Shown piece by piece: positions 1 through 5,685 of a DNA stretch of 11,328 nucleotides (position 1 is its first letter; every line of letters starts with the position of its first letter). Source of the stretch: Thermodesulfovibrio sp. (GTDB lineage Bacteria; Nitrospirota; Thermodesulfovibrionia; Thermodesulfovibrionales; JdFR-85). Location of the stretch: assembly GCA_027050975.1 (NCBI GenBank), contig JALUAR010000193.1, positions 1-11,328 on the forward strand, written 5' to 3'. Position numbers and translations under genes: made by a program. The notes beneath the pieces are model-generated. The model saw only the letters and a program-made list of their open reading frames with translations, was not told the origin of the DNA and made no database searches.

Positions 1-25
1 CAAGATTAGAGAAAGGTTTCTAAGT

Positions 26-31
26 TATAAT
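26..31 (+). promoter_or_regulatory. Candidate -10 box just before thiE
   Basis: A perfect TATAAT lies 10 bases before the thiE ATG. Transcription from it would start around position 38, leaving almost no leader. The hexamer at the expected -35 position (about 3-8) does not resemble TTGACA, and the surroundings are simply A/T-rich. The element may therefore be fortuitous, with thiE instead read through from an upstream gene outside the window. Confidence 0.25.
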
Positions 32-41
32 AATTATTACA

Positions 42-671
42 ATGCTTTACGGAGGTATATACTTTCTTACAGATAGAAGGCTTTCGCAGATCAGGGTAGA
101 GGATTCCGTGAAAAGGGTTCTTGACGCAGGCATAAAGTGGATTCAGTACAGAGAGAAGGATCTCACAAGAAAGGAAATATATTACACAGCCGAGAGACTA
201 CGCAGAATTACCGAGGATTACGAAGCCGTATTTATAGTGAATGACCATGCAGATATCGCATGCGCTGTAGATGCCGATGGTGTACACATAGGCCAGGATG
301 ACCTCCCCATCAAAGAGGCAAGAAGGATCATGAAGGATAAAATAATAGGAGTCTCCACTCATGATCTTCAACAGGCCATTGAGGCAGAGGTTGAAGGAGC
401 AGATTATATAGGATTTGGCCCAATATTCGCCACATCCACTAAAGAAAATGCCGACTCTCCCAGAGGACTTGAACTGCTTCGCATGGTCTCTTCTCAGGTA
501 AAAATCCCGGTTGTAGCCATCGGAGGAATAAACATTGAGAATATAGAAGATGTATTAAAACACGGGGCCTCGGCGGTAGCGGTTGTTTCCGGCATCCTCA
601 AATCAGAGGATATATACAGGACTGCAGGAGAATTTGTTAGAATAGTAAATACGGTTATCGAATCAAAATGA
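42..671 (+). CDS. thiE: Thiamin phosphate synthase
   Basis: This enzyme joins the pyrimidine HMP-diphosphate to the thiazole phosphate to give thiamin phosphate, in the cytoplasm. The 209 residues form a complete TIM-barrel of normal family length. Visible motifs are an N-terminal Y-F-L-T-D-R strand (7-12), Q-x-R-x-K at 35-39 for the pyrimidine substrate, V-N-D-H at 66-69 and G-Q-D-D at 84-87 around the metal site, the G-P-I-F-A-T-S-T-K pyrophosphate loop at 126-134, G-G-I at 161-163 and V-S-G-I at 182-185. ATG at 42 is the first ATG after an in-frame stop at 21-23 and matches the usual N-terminus, but no Shine-Dalgarno precedes it. The only GGAGG (51-55) lies inside the gene with no start codon after it. 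The stop overlaps the next start by ATGA. No other thiamin gene is visible in the window. Confidence 0.96.
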   Translation: MLYGGIYFLTDRRLSQIRVEDSVKRVLDAGIKWIQYREKDLTRKEIYYTAERLRRITEDYEAVFIVNDHADIACAVDADGVHIGQDDLPIKEARRIMKDKIIGVSTHDLQQAIEAEVEGADYIGFGPIFATSTKENADSPRGLELLRMVSSQVKIPVVAIGGINIENIEDVLKHGASAVAVVSGILKSEDIYRTAGEFVRIVNTVIESK

Positions 672-1624
672 ATATCCCTGAAAGAAGATATAACTCCTTC
701 GGTCCGTACCTGAAAAGACTCTTTGGAGAGAGAGTCTACAAGGTTAATGTGGACGCCGGGTTCACCTGTCCAAACAGAGACGGTACTGTAGGCTATGGCG
801 GGTGCATTTACTGTAACAACGACAGCTTCCGCCCCTCCTCCTGCCGAGCTGTAACACCCCTTAAAGATCAGATACAGGGAGGGATAAAATATCTCCAGAA
901 GAGATATAAAGCAAAAAAGTTTATAGTCTATTTTCAACCTTACACAAACACTTATGCACCTGTTGAAAAACTGGAAGAACTCTATAAGGAAGCTTTAAGT
1001 GAACCATCTGTGGTGGGTCTGGCAATAGGTACTAGACCTGACTGTATAGATGAAGAGAAGATAAGGCTTCTTGAATCACTGGCAAAGGACTATTTTATCC
1101 TCGTAGAGTACGGTCTTCAGTCCATTTATGACCGCACCCTTGAGTATATCAACCGTGGCCATGACTACCAGACCTTTCTGAATGCATTGGAGATGACCGA
1201 AGGACGGAGTATCCATATCGGAGCCCACATTATAGTTGGCTTTCCTACGGAGACAGAAGAGGATATGCTGAAAATGGCGGATGTAATCTCCACCCTCCCC
1301 GTAGGTTTCCTGAAAATCCATCAGTTACAAATCATAAAAGATACGCTTCTTGAACAATATTATAAGGAAACCCCCTTCCATACCTTTAGCTACCAGGAAT
1401 ATCTGGATTTCCTCGTACGTTTTATCGAAAAACTATCCCCTTCGATAGTGCTTCAAAGGCTTTTTGCCACGGCACCTGATGATATACTCATTGCACCTCG
1501 TTGGGACAGGTCAAGACATGAGATTACCAGAGATATTGAGAAACGATTTGAAGCGTTGAATACATTTCAGGGCAGACTCTTTCAGGAAGCAGTGGAAATA
1601 CCCACATCTGCTGAAAAGAGTTAG
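668..1624 (+). CDS. TIGR01212/YhcC-family radical SAM protein
   Basis: This is a radical SAM enzyme of the group that includes E. coli YhcC and Bacillus YtqA. The cluster-binding cysteines are C34, C46 and C49 in the C-x11-C-x2-C spacing typical of this family, not the commoner C-x3-C-x2-C. Other family-like stretches are Y-F-Q-P-Y-T-N-T-Y-A (88-97), A-I-G-T-R-P-D-C (119-126), V-E-Y-G-L-Q-S (146-152) and the SAM-contact strand I-I-V-G-F-P-T-E (188-195). At 318 residues it is full length. The true substrate is not settled from the sequence. The Bacillus member sits beside the wobble-uridine methyltransferase YtqB/MnmM, so a tRNA modification role is a reasonable guess, but no such partner is present here. 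ATG overlaps the thiE stop (ATGA), implying translational coupling. The stop is 1 bp from that of the convergent DUF3553-like gene. Confidence 0.9.
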   Translation: MNIPERRYNSFGPYLKRLFGERVYKVNVDAGFTCPNRDGTVGYGGCIYCNNDSFRPSSCRAVTPLKDQIQGGIKYLQKRYKAKKFIVYFQPYTNTYAPVEKLEELYKEALSEPSVVGLAIGTRPDCIDEEKIRLLESLAKDYFILVEYGLQSIYDRTLEYINRGHDYQTFLNALEMTEGRSIHIGAHIIVGFPTETEEDMLKMADVISTLPVGFLKIHQLQIIKDTLLEQYYKETPFHTFSYQEYLDFLVRFIEKLSPSIVLQRLFATAPDDILIAPRWDRSRHEITRDIEKRFEALNTFQGRLFQEAVEIPTSAEKS

Positions 1625-1625
1625 T

Positions 1626-1844
1626 TTAGTAAATAAGCCTCAGGCCAGAGTAATAACAGCAACATTCATGATCAAGATCATTAATAAATGACCTCTCCTC
1701 TCCATCTTCAAATAGTACCTTTACAAGACAGAATCCTCCCTCCAGTGAAGAGTGTTTTTCCTCAACCACTACTCCCTCACCCCAGTAATGATACCTGAGA
1801 TGTATCACTCTGTCGCCTACTCTCAAGTACAGCCTCGGTCTCAT
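1626..1844 (-). CDS. Small DUF3553-like protein with CCCYY motif
   Basis: A small beta-rich protein resembling DUF3553, an SH3/Tudor-like fold also found at the C-terminus of some UvrD helicases. Counting from ATG at 1844 (72 residues), the protein opens with V-G-D-R-V-I-H, followed by W-G-E-G-V-V and a V-K-V-L-F-x-D-G strand. It ends with H-E-C-C-C-Y-Y, a run of three cysteines that I recall from standalone homologues. The function is unknown; a nucleic-acid or protein-binding role is only inferred from the fold. The same frame is open upstream, with an ATG at 1868 and a TTG at 1892 preceded by weak AGAAGAG. I prefer 1844 because the domain begins there and an extended -10 promoter ends a few bases upstream. 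The gene is single and convergent with the radical SAM gene. Confidence 0.72.
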   Translation of the reverse strand: MRPRLYLRVGDRVIHLRYHYWGEGVVVEEKHSSLEGGFCLVKVLFEDGEERSFINDLDHECCCYYSGLRLIY

Positions 1845-1851
1845 ATTGAAT

Positions 1852-1860
1852 ATTATACCA
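1852..1860 (-). promoter_or_regulatory. Extended -10 promoter for the DUF3553-like gene
   Basis: Read on the minus strand this is TGGTATAAT, a perfect extended -10 (TGn plus TATAAT). It is followed by 7 bases and then ATG at 1844. No good -35 lies 17 bases upstream, which is typical for extended -10 promoters. The predicted transcript start falls at about 1845, so the mRNA would be leaderless or nearly so. If this promoter is real, the longer reading frames from 1868 or 1892 could not be translated from its transcript. Confidence 0.45.
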
Positions 1861-1922
1861 GATTTCATGTCAACGACTTGTGAAAATAGCAACTCTTCTT
1901 TTTCTTTTAAGTAGATTTGGTT

Positions 1923-1928
1923 TATAAT
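1923..1928 (+). promoter_or_regulatory. Candidate -10 box for pgeF
   Basis: A perfect TATAAT lies 44 bases before the pgeF ATG, giving a predicted start near 1935 and a leader of about 38 bases. The -35 position holds only a T-rich hexamer (about TTTTTC, 3 of 6 matches). The 128 bases between the two divergent ATGs (1845-1972) otherwise show nothing that I recognise. Confidence 0.35.
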
Positions 1929-1972
1929 ACGAACAAAACAAGAACTAAAACACCTGTCCCTTCAGATTATTT

Positions 1973-2647
1973 ATGATTATTCCTGATATTTTTAAGAATA
2001 CAAAGGTCCAGGCATTCTTTACCGACCGTTCAGAGGGTAGCGACAAAAAGACTGTCTCAACCCTGGCCGGTATAGCTCCAGACAGGGTCCTTTACGTAAA
2101 CCAGAAACACACTGACAATGTGTTAATTATTGAAAGTCATAAGCATACTACAGAGACCATCGCCGATGCAATTCTCACAGATCAACAGGGAATTCTTATA
2201 GGCATAAAAGTGGCGGATTGCGTACCTGTCCTTTTGTATGACAACAAAAAAGAAGCAGTTGGCGCGGTGCATGCTGGCTGGAGAGGAACTGCTGCTGGTA
2301 TTATAAAGAATGCCATCAACCTGATGAGAGAACATTTTGAATCCGAGCCGGAAGATATTGTGATAGCAATTGGCCCTTCGATTAAATGGTGCTGTTATGA
2401 GGTAAGTGAAGATGTACTTAATGCCGTGAAAACACAGACCGGTGAAGGTGAATACTTCATAGAAAGAGACGGCAGGCTCTGCCTTGATCTTCCATCAGCA
2501 AATATTGCACAGGCAATCAGTCTTGGTGTTAGAGTTGACAACATATGGATTTCCGGGGATTGTACGTTCTGCCATCCAGAAAGATTCTTCTCCTACAGAT
2601 ACAACAGGACCGAGAGAAGACAGGGTGGGTATATTGGACTGTTCTAA
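1973..2647 (+). CDS. pgeF: Peptidoglycan editing factor, YfiH/PgeF family
   Basis: A cytoplasmic metalloenzyme of the multicopper-polyphenol-oxidase (laccase-like) fold. The E. coli homologue removes UDP-MurNAc carrying L-serine in place of L-alanine, and related proteins act on purine nucleosides. The predicted zinc/catalytic triad is present: H46 in N-Q-K-H, C83 in A-D-C-V-P-V and H100 in V-H-A-G-W-R-G. Further family blocks are I-G-P-S-I (133-137), C-C-Y-E-V (140-144) and the C-terminal G-D-C-T-F-C-H (195-201) with F-F-S-Y-R (205-209). At 224 residues it is slightly shorter than average but complete. No Shine-Dalgarno is visible before ATG 1973, and no better in-frame start was found. It is the first gene of the plus-strand cluster, with a 78-base gap before the next gene. 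Confidence 0.93.
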   Translation: MIIPDIFKNTKVQAFFTDRSEGSDKKTVSTLAGIAPDRVLYVNQKHTDNVLIIESHKHTTETIADAILTDQQGILIGIKVADCVPVLLYDNKKEAVGAVHAGWRGTAAGIIKNAINLMREHFESEPEDIVIAIGPSIKWCCYEVSEDVLNAVKTQTGEGEYFIERDGRLCLDLPSANIAQAISLGVRVDNIWISGDCTFCHPERFFSYRYNRTERRQGGYIGLF

Positions 2648-2675
2648 GTTCCGTAACGATGAAAAGATTAATATC

Positions 2676-2684
2676 TGATAAAAT
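2676..2684 (+). promoter_or_regulatory. Possible extended -10 before the CBS gene
   Basis: TGATAAAAT matches TGn plus TAAAAT (5 of 6 to TATAAT) in the 78-base gap between pgeF and the CBS gene, about 42 bases before its ATG. The -35 region is poor. The gap could equally be simple intra-operon spacing. No terminator hairpin was found between the two genes. Confidence 0.22.
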
Positions 2685-2711
2685 ATAAGAAAACATTCTA
2701 AATGTGGCATA

Positions 2712-2719
2712 AAGGAGGT
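2712..2719 (+). promoter_or_regulatory. Consensus ribosome binding site of the CBS gene
   Basis: AAGGAGGT, a near-perfect anti-16S match, lies 6 bases before ATG 2726. It stands out because thiE, pgeF and the DUF3553-like gene show no usable Shine-Dalgarno. It fixes the CBS gene start. Confidence 0.8.
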
Positions 2720-2725
2720 CTATAA

Positions 2726-3193
2726 ATGGCACAAGATACTTTGATTGCAAAGAATATAATGACAAAGGATGTAATAACAGTAAGCCCTGATACATCAGTA
2801 GAAGAGCTTGGACGACTCTTTATCGAAAAAAACATCTCTGGAGCACCAGTGCTGGACAATGATGGAACCCTGTTCGGTATTGTTACAGAGAATGATCTTA
2901 TACGAAAGGAGAGACCTTTCCACATACCAACAATTATAAGAATCTTTGATGCAATAATACCTATTGATAGTGACTCGAAGGTAAAAGAGGAGATCAGGAA
3001 AATGGCTGCTACCACAGTTGCAGACATATGCACCAGAGATGTGATAACTGTTGATGAGAATGCCACTCTAAGTGAGATTGCGGAACTGATGAGCGAGAAA
3101 AAGGTTCATCTTCTACCGGTAATGAGCAAAGGCAGGCTTGTTGGCATTATTGGAAAGAAGGACGTAATTCGGGCCATCTCGGAAATGCAATGA
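2726..3193 (+). CDS. Two-CBS-domain protein
   Basis: A stand-alone Bateman module of 155 residues with no enzyme or transporter domain attached. CBS1 spans about residues 9-61 and CBS2 about 98-152, each starting with the usual I-M/I-C x x D-V-I-T-V strand. They are joined by a linker of about 36 residues. Such proteins usually bind adenine nucleotides or SAM between the two repeats. CBS1 has the canonical ribose/phosphate motif G-I-V-T-E-N-D (51-57). CBS2 keeps the Asp but has Gly in place of Thr/Ser (G-I-I-G-K-K-D, 140-146), so probably only one site is fully standard. The ligand and regulated partner cannot be told from sequence. The closely following tsaE and nadK suggest cotranscription, not necessarily a shared function. 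Confidence 0.9.
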   Translation: MAQDTLIAKNIMTKDVITVSPDTSVEELGRLFIEKNISGAPVLDNDGTLFGIVTENDLIRKERPFHIPTIIRIFDAIIPIDSDSKVKEEIRKMAATTVADICTRDVITVDENATLSEIAELMSEKKVHLLPVMSKGRLVGIIGKKDVIRAISEMQ

Positions 3194-3221
3194 AATCAGG
3201 GCTTACTTGCAGAGTTCGCTC

Positions 3222-3680
3222 ATGTGCATAGAGATAGAGACCAGAAGCGAGGAAGAGACCAAAAGAGTCGGTGAAGCCCTTGGACAGGTACTGCAGCCGC
3301 CTGATCTGGTCTGTATATACGGTGACCTTGGAGCAGGCAAGACCGTTTTTATCAAAGGAATAGCCAGGGCCCTTGATGTAGATGAACGTGAGATAACAAG
3401 TGCCAGTTTTGTTATAATTGCAGAGCATGAAGGTAAGTATCCTTTTTATCACATAGACCTATACAGACTCTCTGATGAGACGGATGTCTCACAACTCGGA
3501 CTTGAGGATTACCTTGATGGCTGCGCAGTGGCAGCAGTGGAGTGGCCGGAATTCCTGAAGGACTGGACCTGTTCCTTTGAGGTTACAATTCAAATCACAG
3601 AGAATGATAAAAGAAAAATAACTATAGTTGGAGACCAGCAGCGAATAGAGGAGATTAAGAGATGGCTGATGGAGATATAA
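3222..3680 (+). CDS. tsaE: tRNA t6A biosynthesis ATPase TsaE
   Basis: TsaE (YjeE) is the small P-loop ATPase that assists TsaB-TsaD in making threonylcarbamoyladenosine at position 37 of ANN-decoding tRNAs. Counting from ATG 3222 (152 residues): Walker A G-D-L-G-A-G-K-T at 34-41, the switch-like S-A-S-F at 60-63 (usually S-P-T-F), H-I-D-L-Y-R at 77-82 and V-E-W-P-E at 106-110, whose Trp is the conserved nucleotide-contacting residue. A TTG at 3207 in the same frame has AGGG five bases upstream and would add MQSSL. I prefer ATG because it gives the usual short lead before S-E-E-E-T, though its own ribosome site is weak. The gene follows the CBS stop closely and overlaps nadK by 19 bases. The partner genes tsaB and tsaD are not in the window. 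Confidence 0.92.
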   Translation: MCIEIETRSEEETKRVGEALGQVLQPPDLVCIYGDLGAGKTVFIKGIARALDVDEREITSASFVIIAEHEGKYPFYHIDLYRLSDETDVSQLGLEDYLDGCAVAAVEWPEFLKDWTCSFEVTIQITENDKRKITIVGDQQRIEEIKRWLMEI

Positions 3681-4528
3681 AAAACGTCGGTATCATATCA
3701 AAGGCCGGAAGACATGAGCCATTGGAAATTCTGGGAGAACTCCTTCCATGGCTTAAAGAGCGGGGATATAACGCCTTTGTTGACAGAGAAACAGCCGAAC
3801 GTCTGAATATTAAAGGTTATCAGAGAGCAGAAATACCTGATTTGATTGATGTTTTAGTGGTTCTTGGTGGTGACGGTACCATGCTCTCTGCTGCAAGACT
3901 GGTTGCTGAAAAAGGGATTCCCATCCTCGGCATCAATCTTGGCGGGCTCGGATTTATAACCGAAGTAAACCGCACAGAGGTCTTTACCGCAATAGAGACC
4001 ATGTTAAAAGGAGAATGTTCCATTGAGGAACGAATGATGCTAGAGGCTAACATAATCCGTCATGGAGAGGTTATCACGGGATATACGGTTCTTAACGATG
4101 TGGTGATTACAAAGGGAGCCCTTGCCAGAATTATAGATCTTGAAACATATATCGATCATTATTATGTTACCTCATATAAGGCTGACGGGCTTATTATTTC
4201 AACTCCAACAGGCTCCACAGCTTATAATCTCTCGGCAGGCGGTCCCATAATTCATCCATCTCTTGATTGCATGGTGATAACACCAATCTGTCCCCATACA
4301 CTCACTAACCGCCCAATAGTGATCTCTGGAGATAGCCTTATCGAGATAAATCTGAAATCCGAAAGCGAAGATGTTTATCTTACCTTAGATGGACAGATCG
4401 GTTTTTCCTTAAAAAAGACCGATGTTGTGGAGGTAAAAAAATCTCCTTACAAAACAAAACTTCTGCTTCCCTGCGAGAGGGACTACTTCCAGATACTGAG
4501 AGAAAAACTCAAATGGGGTGAAAGATGA
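3662..4528 (+). CDS. nadK: NAD kinase
   Basis: Phosphorylates NAD to NADP using ATP or polyphosphate in the cytosol. It has 288 residues, the normal length for a bacterial NadK. Visible motifs are G-G-D-G-T at 69-73 (with the catalytic Asp at 71), I-N-L-G-G-L-G-F at 91-98, L-N-D-V-V-I at 144-149 (usually N-E), the glycine-rich A-D-G-L-I-I-S-T-P-T-G-S-T-A-Y block at 174-188 followed by S-A-G-G-P (191-195), and L-D-G at 242-244. ATG 3662 lies inside the 3' end of tsaE, and the TGA overlaps the glycosylase ATG (ATGA). Both junctions imply translational coupling. The start fits the usual N-terminal K-N-V-G-I-I strand. Confidence 0.96.
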   Translation: MADGDIKNVGIISKAGRHEPLEILGELLPWLKERGYNAFVDRETAERLNIKGYQRAEIPDLIDVLVVLGGDGTMLSAARLVAEKGIPILGINLGGLGFITEVNRTEVFTAIETMLKGECSIEERMMLEANIIRHGEVITGYTVLNDVVITKGALARIIDLETYIDHYYVTSYKADGLIISTPTGSTAYNLSAGGPIIHPSLDCMVITPICPHTLTNRPIVISGDSLIEINLKSESEDVYLTLDGQIGFSLKKTDVVEVKKSPYKTKLLLPCERDYFQILREKLKWGER

Positions 4529-5211
4529 ACCATACACCTGCAATTGGAGATTTAATAAAGATAATAAAGTTTTACGAGGCTCTCGGTTTTGAGAGACTAC
4601 CTCTGAAGGTTCCGGAAAGTGCCTGTTCCGGCTCCTCAGGGAAAACATGTCTTCTGAAGGAGCAGGCCCTTCGAAGACTTCGAGAGGAGATTGGAGAATG
4701 CACAAGATGCAGACTTCACGAAAAGAGAACCAAACTGGTCTTTGGAGAGGGCTCTCCTGAAGCAGAACTGATGTTTATCGGTGAGGCCCCCGGAGAGGAG
4801 GAGGATCTGCAGGGTAGACCCTTTGTCGGAAGAGCAGGCGAACTCCTTACACGACTCATTCTGAAAATGGGGCTACAGCGGGAGGATGTTTACATTGCAA
4901 ACACGGTAAAATGCAGACCACCAGAAAACAGACGTCCCCGAGAGGATGAGATACAGACCTGCCTTACCTTCCTGAAAAGACAGATAGAGATTATATCACC
5001 CAGAGTGATTATGACCCTCGGAGATGTTGCCACGAAAACTATTCTACAGACAAGGTTAGGAATAACAAAGGTAAGAGGGAAGGTCTTCAGGTATATGGAT
5101 ATTCCGGTGGTTCCCACCTTTCATCCCTCTTATCTGTTAAGAAACCCTAATGACAAATGGCTCACCTGGAGCGATGCACAGGTGGTTCTGAAAATATTGA
5201 AGAAAAGATAA
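4525..5211 (+). CDS. Family 4 uracil-DNA glycosylase (Fe-S type)
   Basis: Removes uracil from DNA to begin base-excision repair. The four likely [4Fe-4S] ligands are C59 and C62 (C-T-R-C), C130 (V-K-C-R-P-P) and C146, with the C-x2-C ... C-x15-C spacing of this family. The catalytic motif G-E-A-P-G-E is at 86-91 and the second motif H-P-S-Y-L-L-R at 200-206. About 58 residues precede the first cluster cysteine. This region contains a short amphipathic helix (8-22) and a poorly conserved linker, as in many bacterial homologues once labelled phage SPO1 DNA polymerase-related. It is the last gene of the plus-strand cluster, coupled to nadK by ATGA. Its stop is only 6 bp from the atpC stop. Confidence 0.93.
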   Translation: MNHTPAIGDLIKIIKFYEALGFERLPLKVPESACSGSSGKTCLLKEQALRRLREEIGECTRCRLHEKRTKLVFGEGSPEAELMFIGEAPGEEEDLQGRPFVGRAGELLTRLILKMGLQREDVYIANTVKCRPPENRRPREDEIQTCLTFLKRQIEIISPRVIMTLGDVATKTILQTRLGITKVRGKVFRYMDIPVVPTFHPSYLLRNPNDKWLTWSDAQVVLKILKKR

Positions 5212-5235
5212 ATAAAGTTATGACTGTCTAACCTT
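5199..5235 (-). terminator. Weak hairpin at the end of the ATP synthase operon
   Basis: On the minus strand, AAGGTTA (5229-5235) can pair with TAACTTT (5214-5220) across an 8-base loop, giving seven pairs with one G-U. The T-rich run that follows (about 5199-5213) belongs to the antisense of the glycosylase 3' end. The stem includes the atpC stop codon. It is A/U-rich and weak, but it is the only terminator-like structure I found at this end of the operon. Confidence 0.28.
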
Positions 5236-5628
5236 CTGCGCTACCTCAATTCTTGTAAGTGCTCTCTGTAGTGCTGCCTGGGCACGGGCAAAGTCAACAT
5301 TCTCTTTCTGACGAAGCCTTTCCTCGGCCCTCTGCATCGCAGCCTTGGCCCTTTCTACATCAATATCCTCTGCCCGTTCCGCACTATCGGCAAGCACAAG
5401 AACACGGTCATCACTAACTTCTGCATATCCAGAATTTATAAAAACATAACCGGTGTTTCCACCCTGCTTGTATACAAGCATCCCTATCTTTAAAGTTGTC
5501 ACAAAGGGGACATGTCCAGGCAGCACCCCAAACTCACCCTCTGAGCCAGGGGCAACCACCTCATCAACCTCTTCCTTCAGTACGGAACCATAGGGTGTAA
5601 CAACCTCAAGGGTTAACTTATCTGCCAT
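5218..5628 (-). CDS. atpC: ATP synthase F1 epsilon subunit
   Basis: This is the central-stalk subunit that links gamma to the c-ring and can inhibit ATP hydrolysis. Its 136 residues include both domains. The N-terminal beta-sandwich (about 1-84) carries G-S-E-G-E-F-G-V-L-P-G-H at 28-39. The C-terminal helical hairpin (about 88-136) is rich in Ala, Arg and Glu. The hairpin opens with I-D-V-E-R-A (89-94), matching the I/L-D-x-x-R-A motif that binds ATP in the thermophilic Bacillus PS3 epsilon. ATG 5628 has AAGGAG seven bases upstream. It is the last gene of the operon, 57 bases after atpD, with a hairpin in the gap. The C-terminal end is convergent with the glycosylase gene. Confidence 0.95.
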   Translation of the reverse strand: MADKLTLEVVTPYGSVLKEEVDEVVAPGSEGEFGVLPGHVPFVTTLKIGMLVYKQGGNTGYVFINSGYAEVSDDRVLVLADSAERAEDIDVERAKAAMQRAEERLRQKENVDFARAQAALQRALTRIEVAQKVRQS

Positions 5629-5644
5629 TTAACGCTCCTTCCCT

Positions 5645-5664
5645 CTTCTATATTAAAATAGAAG
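5645..5664 (-). repeat. Perfect inverted repeat between atpD and atpC
   Basis: The arms CTTCTAT (5645-5651) and ATAGAAG (5658-5664) are perfectly complementary around a 6-base A/T loop. In the mRNA this forms a 7-bp stem a few bases before the atpC ribosome binding site. No T-run follows it on the minus strand, so it does not look like a terminator. It may affect atpC translation or mRNA processing. Confidence 0.5.
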
Positions 5665-5685
5665 TCCCGCTGCTTTGTTACTTAA

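Noticed and set aside
2..76. Possible tail of an upstream gene: frame 2 is open to a stop at 74-76, and another frame ends at TAA 21-23
   Set aside because: Either could be a real C-terminus, but 7 to 24 codons are too few to recognise, so no partial gene is called.
1637..1645. GCCTCAGGC palindrome after the radical SAM stop as a terminator
   Set aside because: The arms are 4 bp with a one-base centre, so no stable RNA hairpin can form, and no T-run follows.
4525..4700. N-terminal extension of the uracil-DNA glycosylase as a novel domain
   Set aside because: Similar short helical leaders precede the Fe-S cysteines in many bacterial family 4 enzymes. It is too short and variable to call a new domain.
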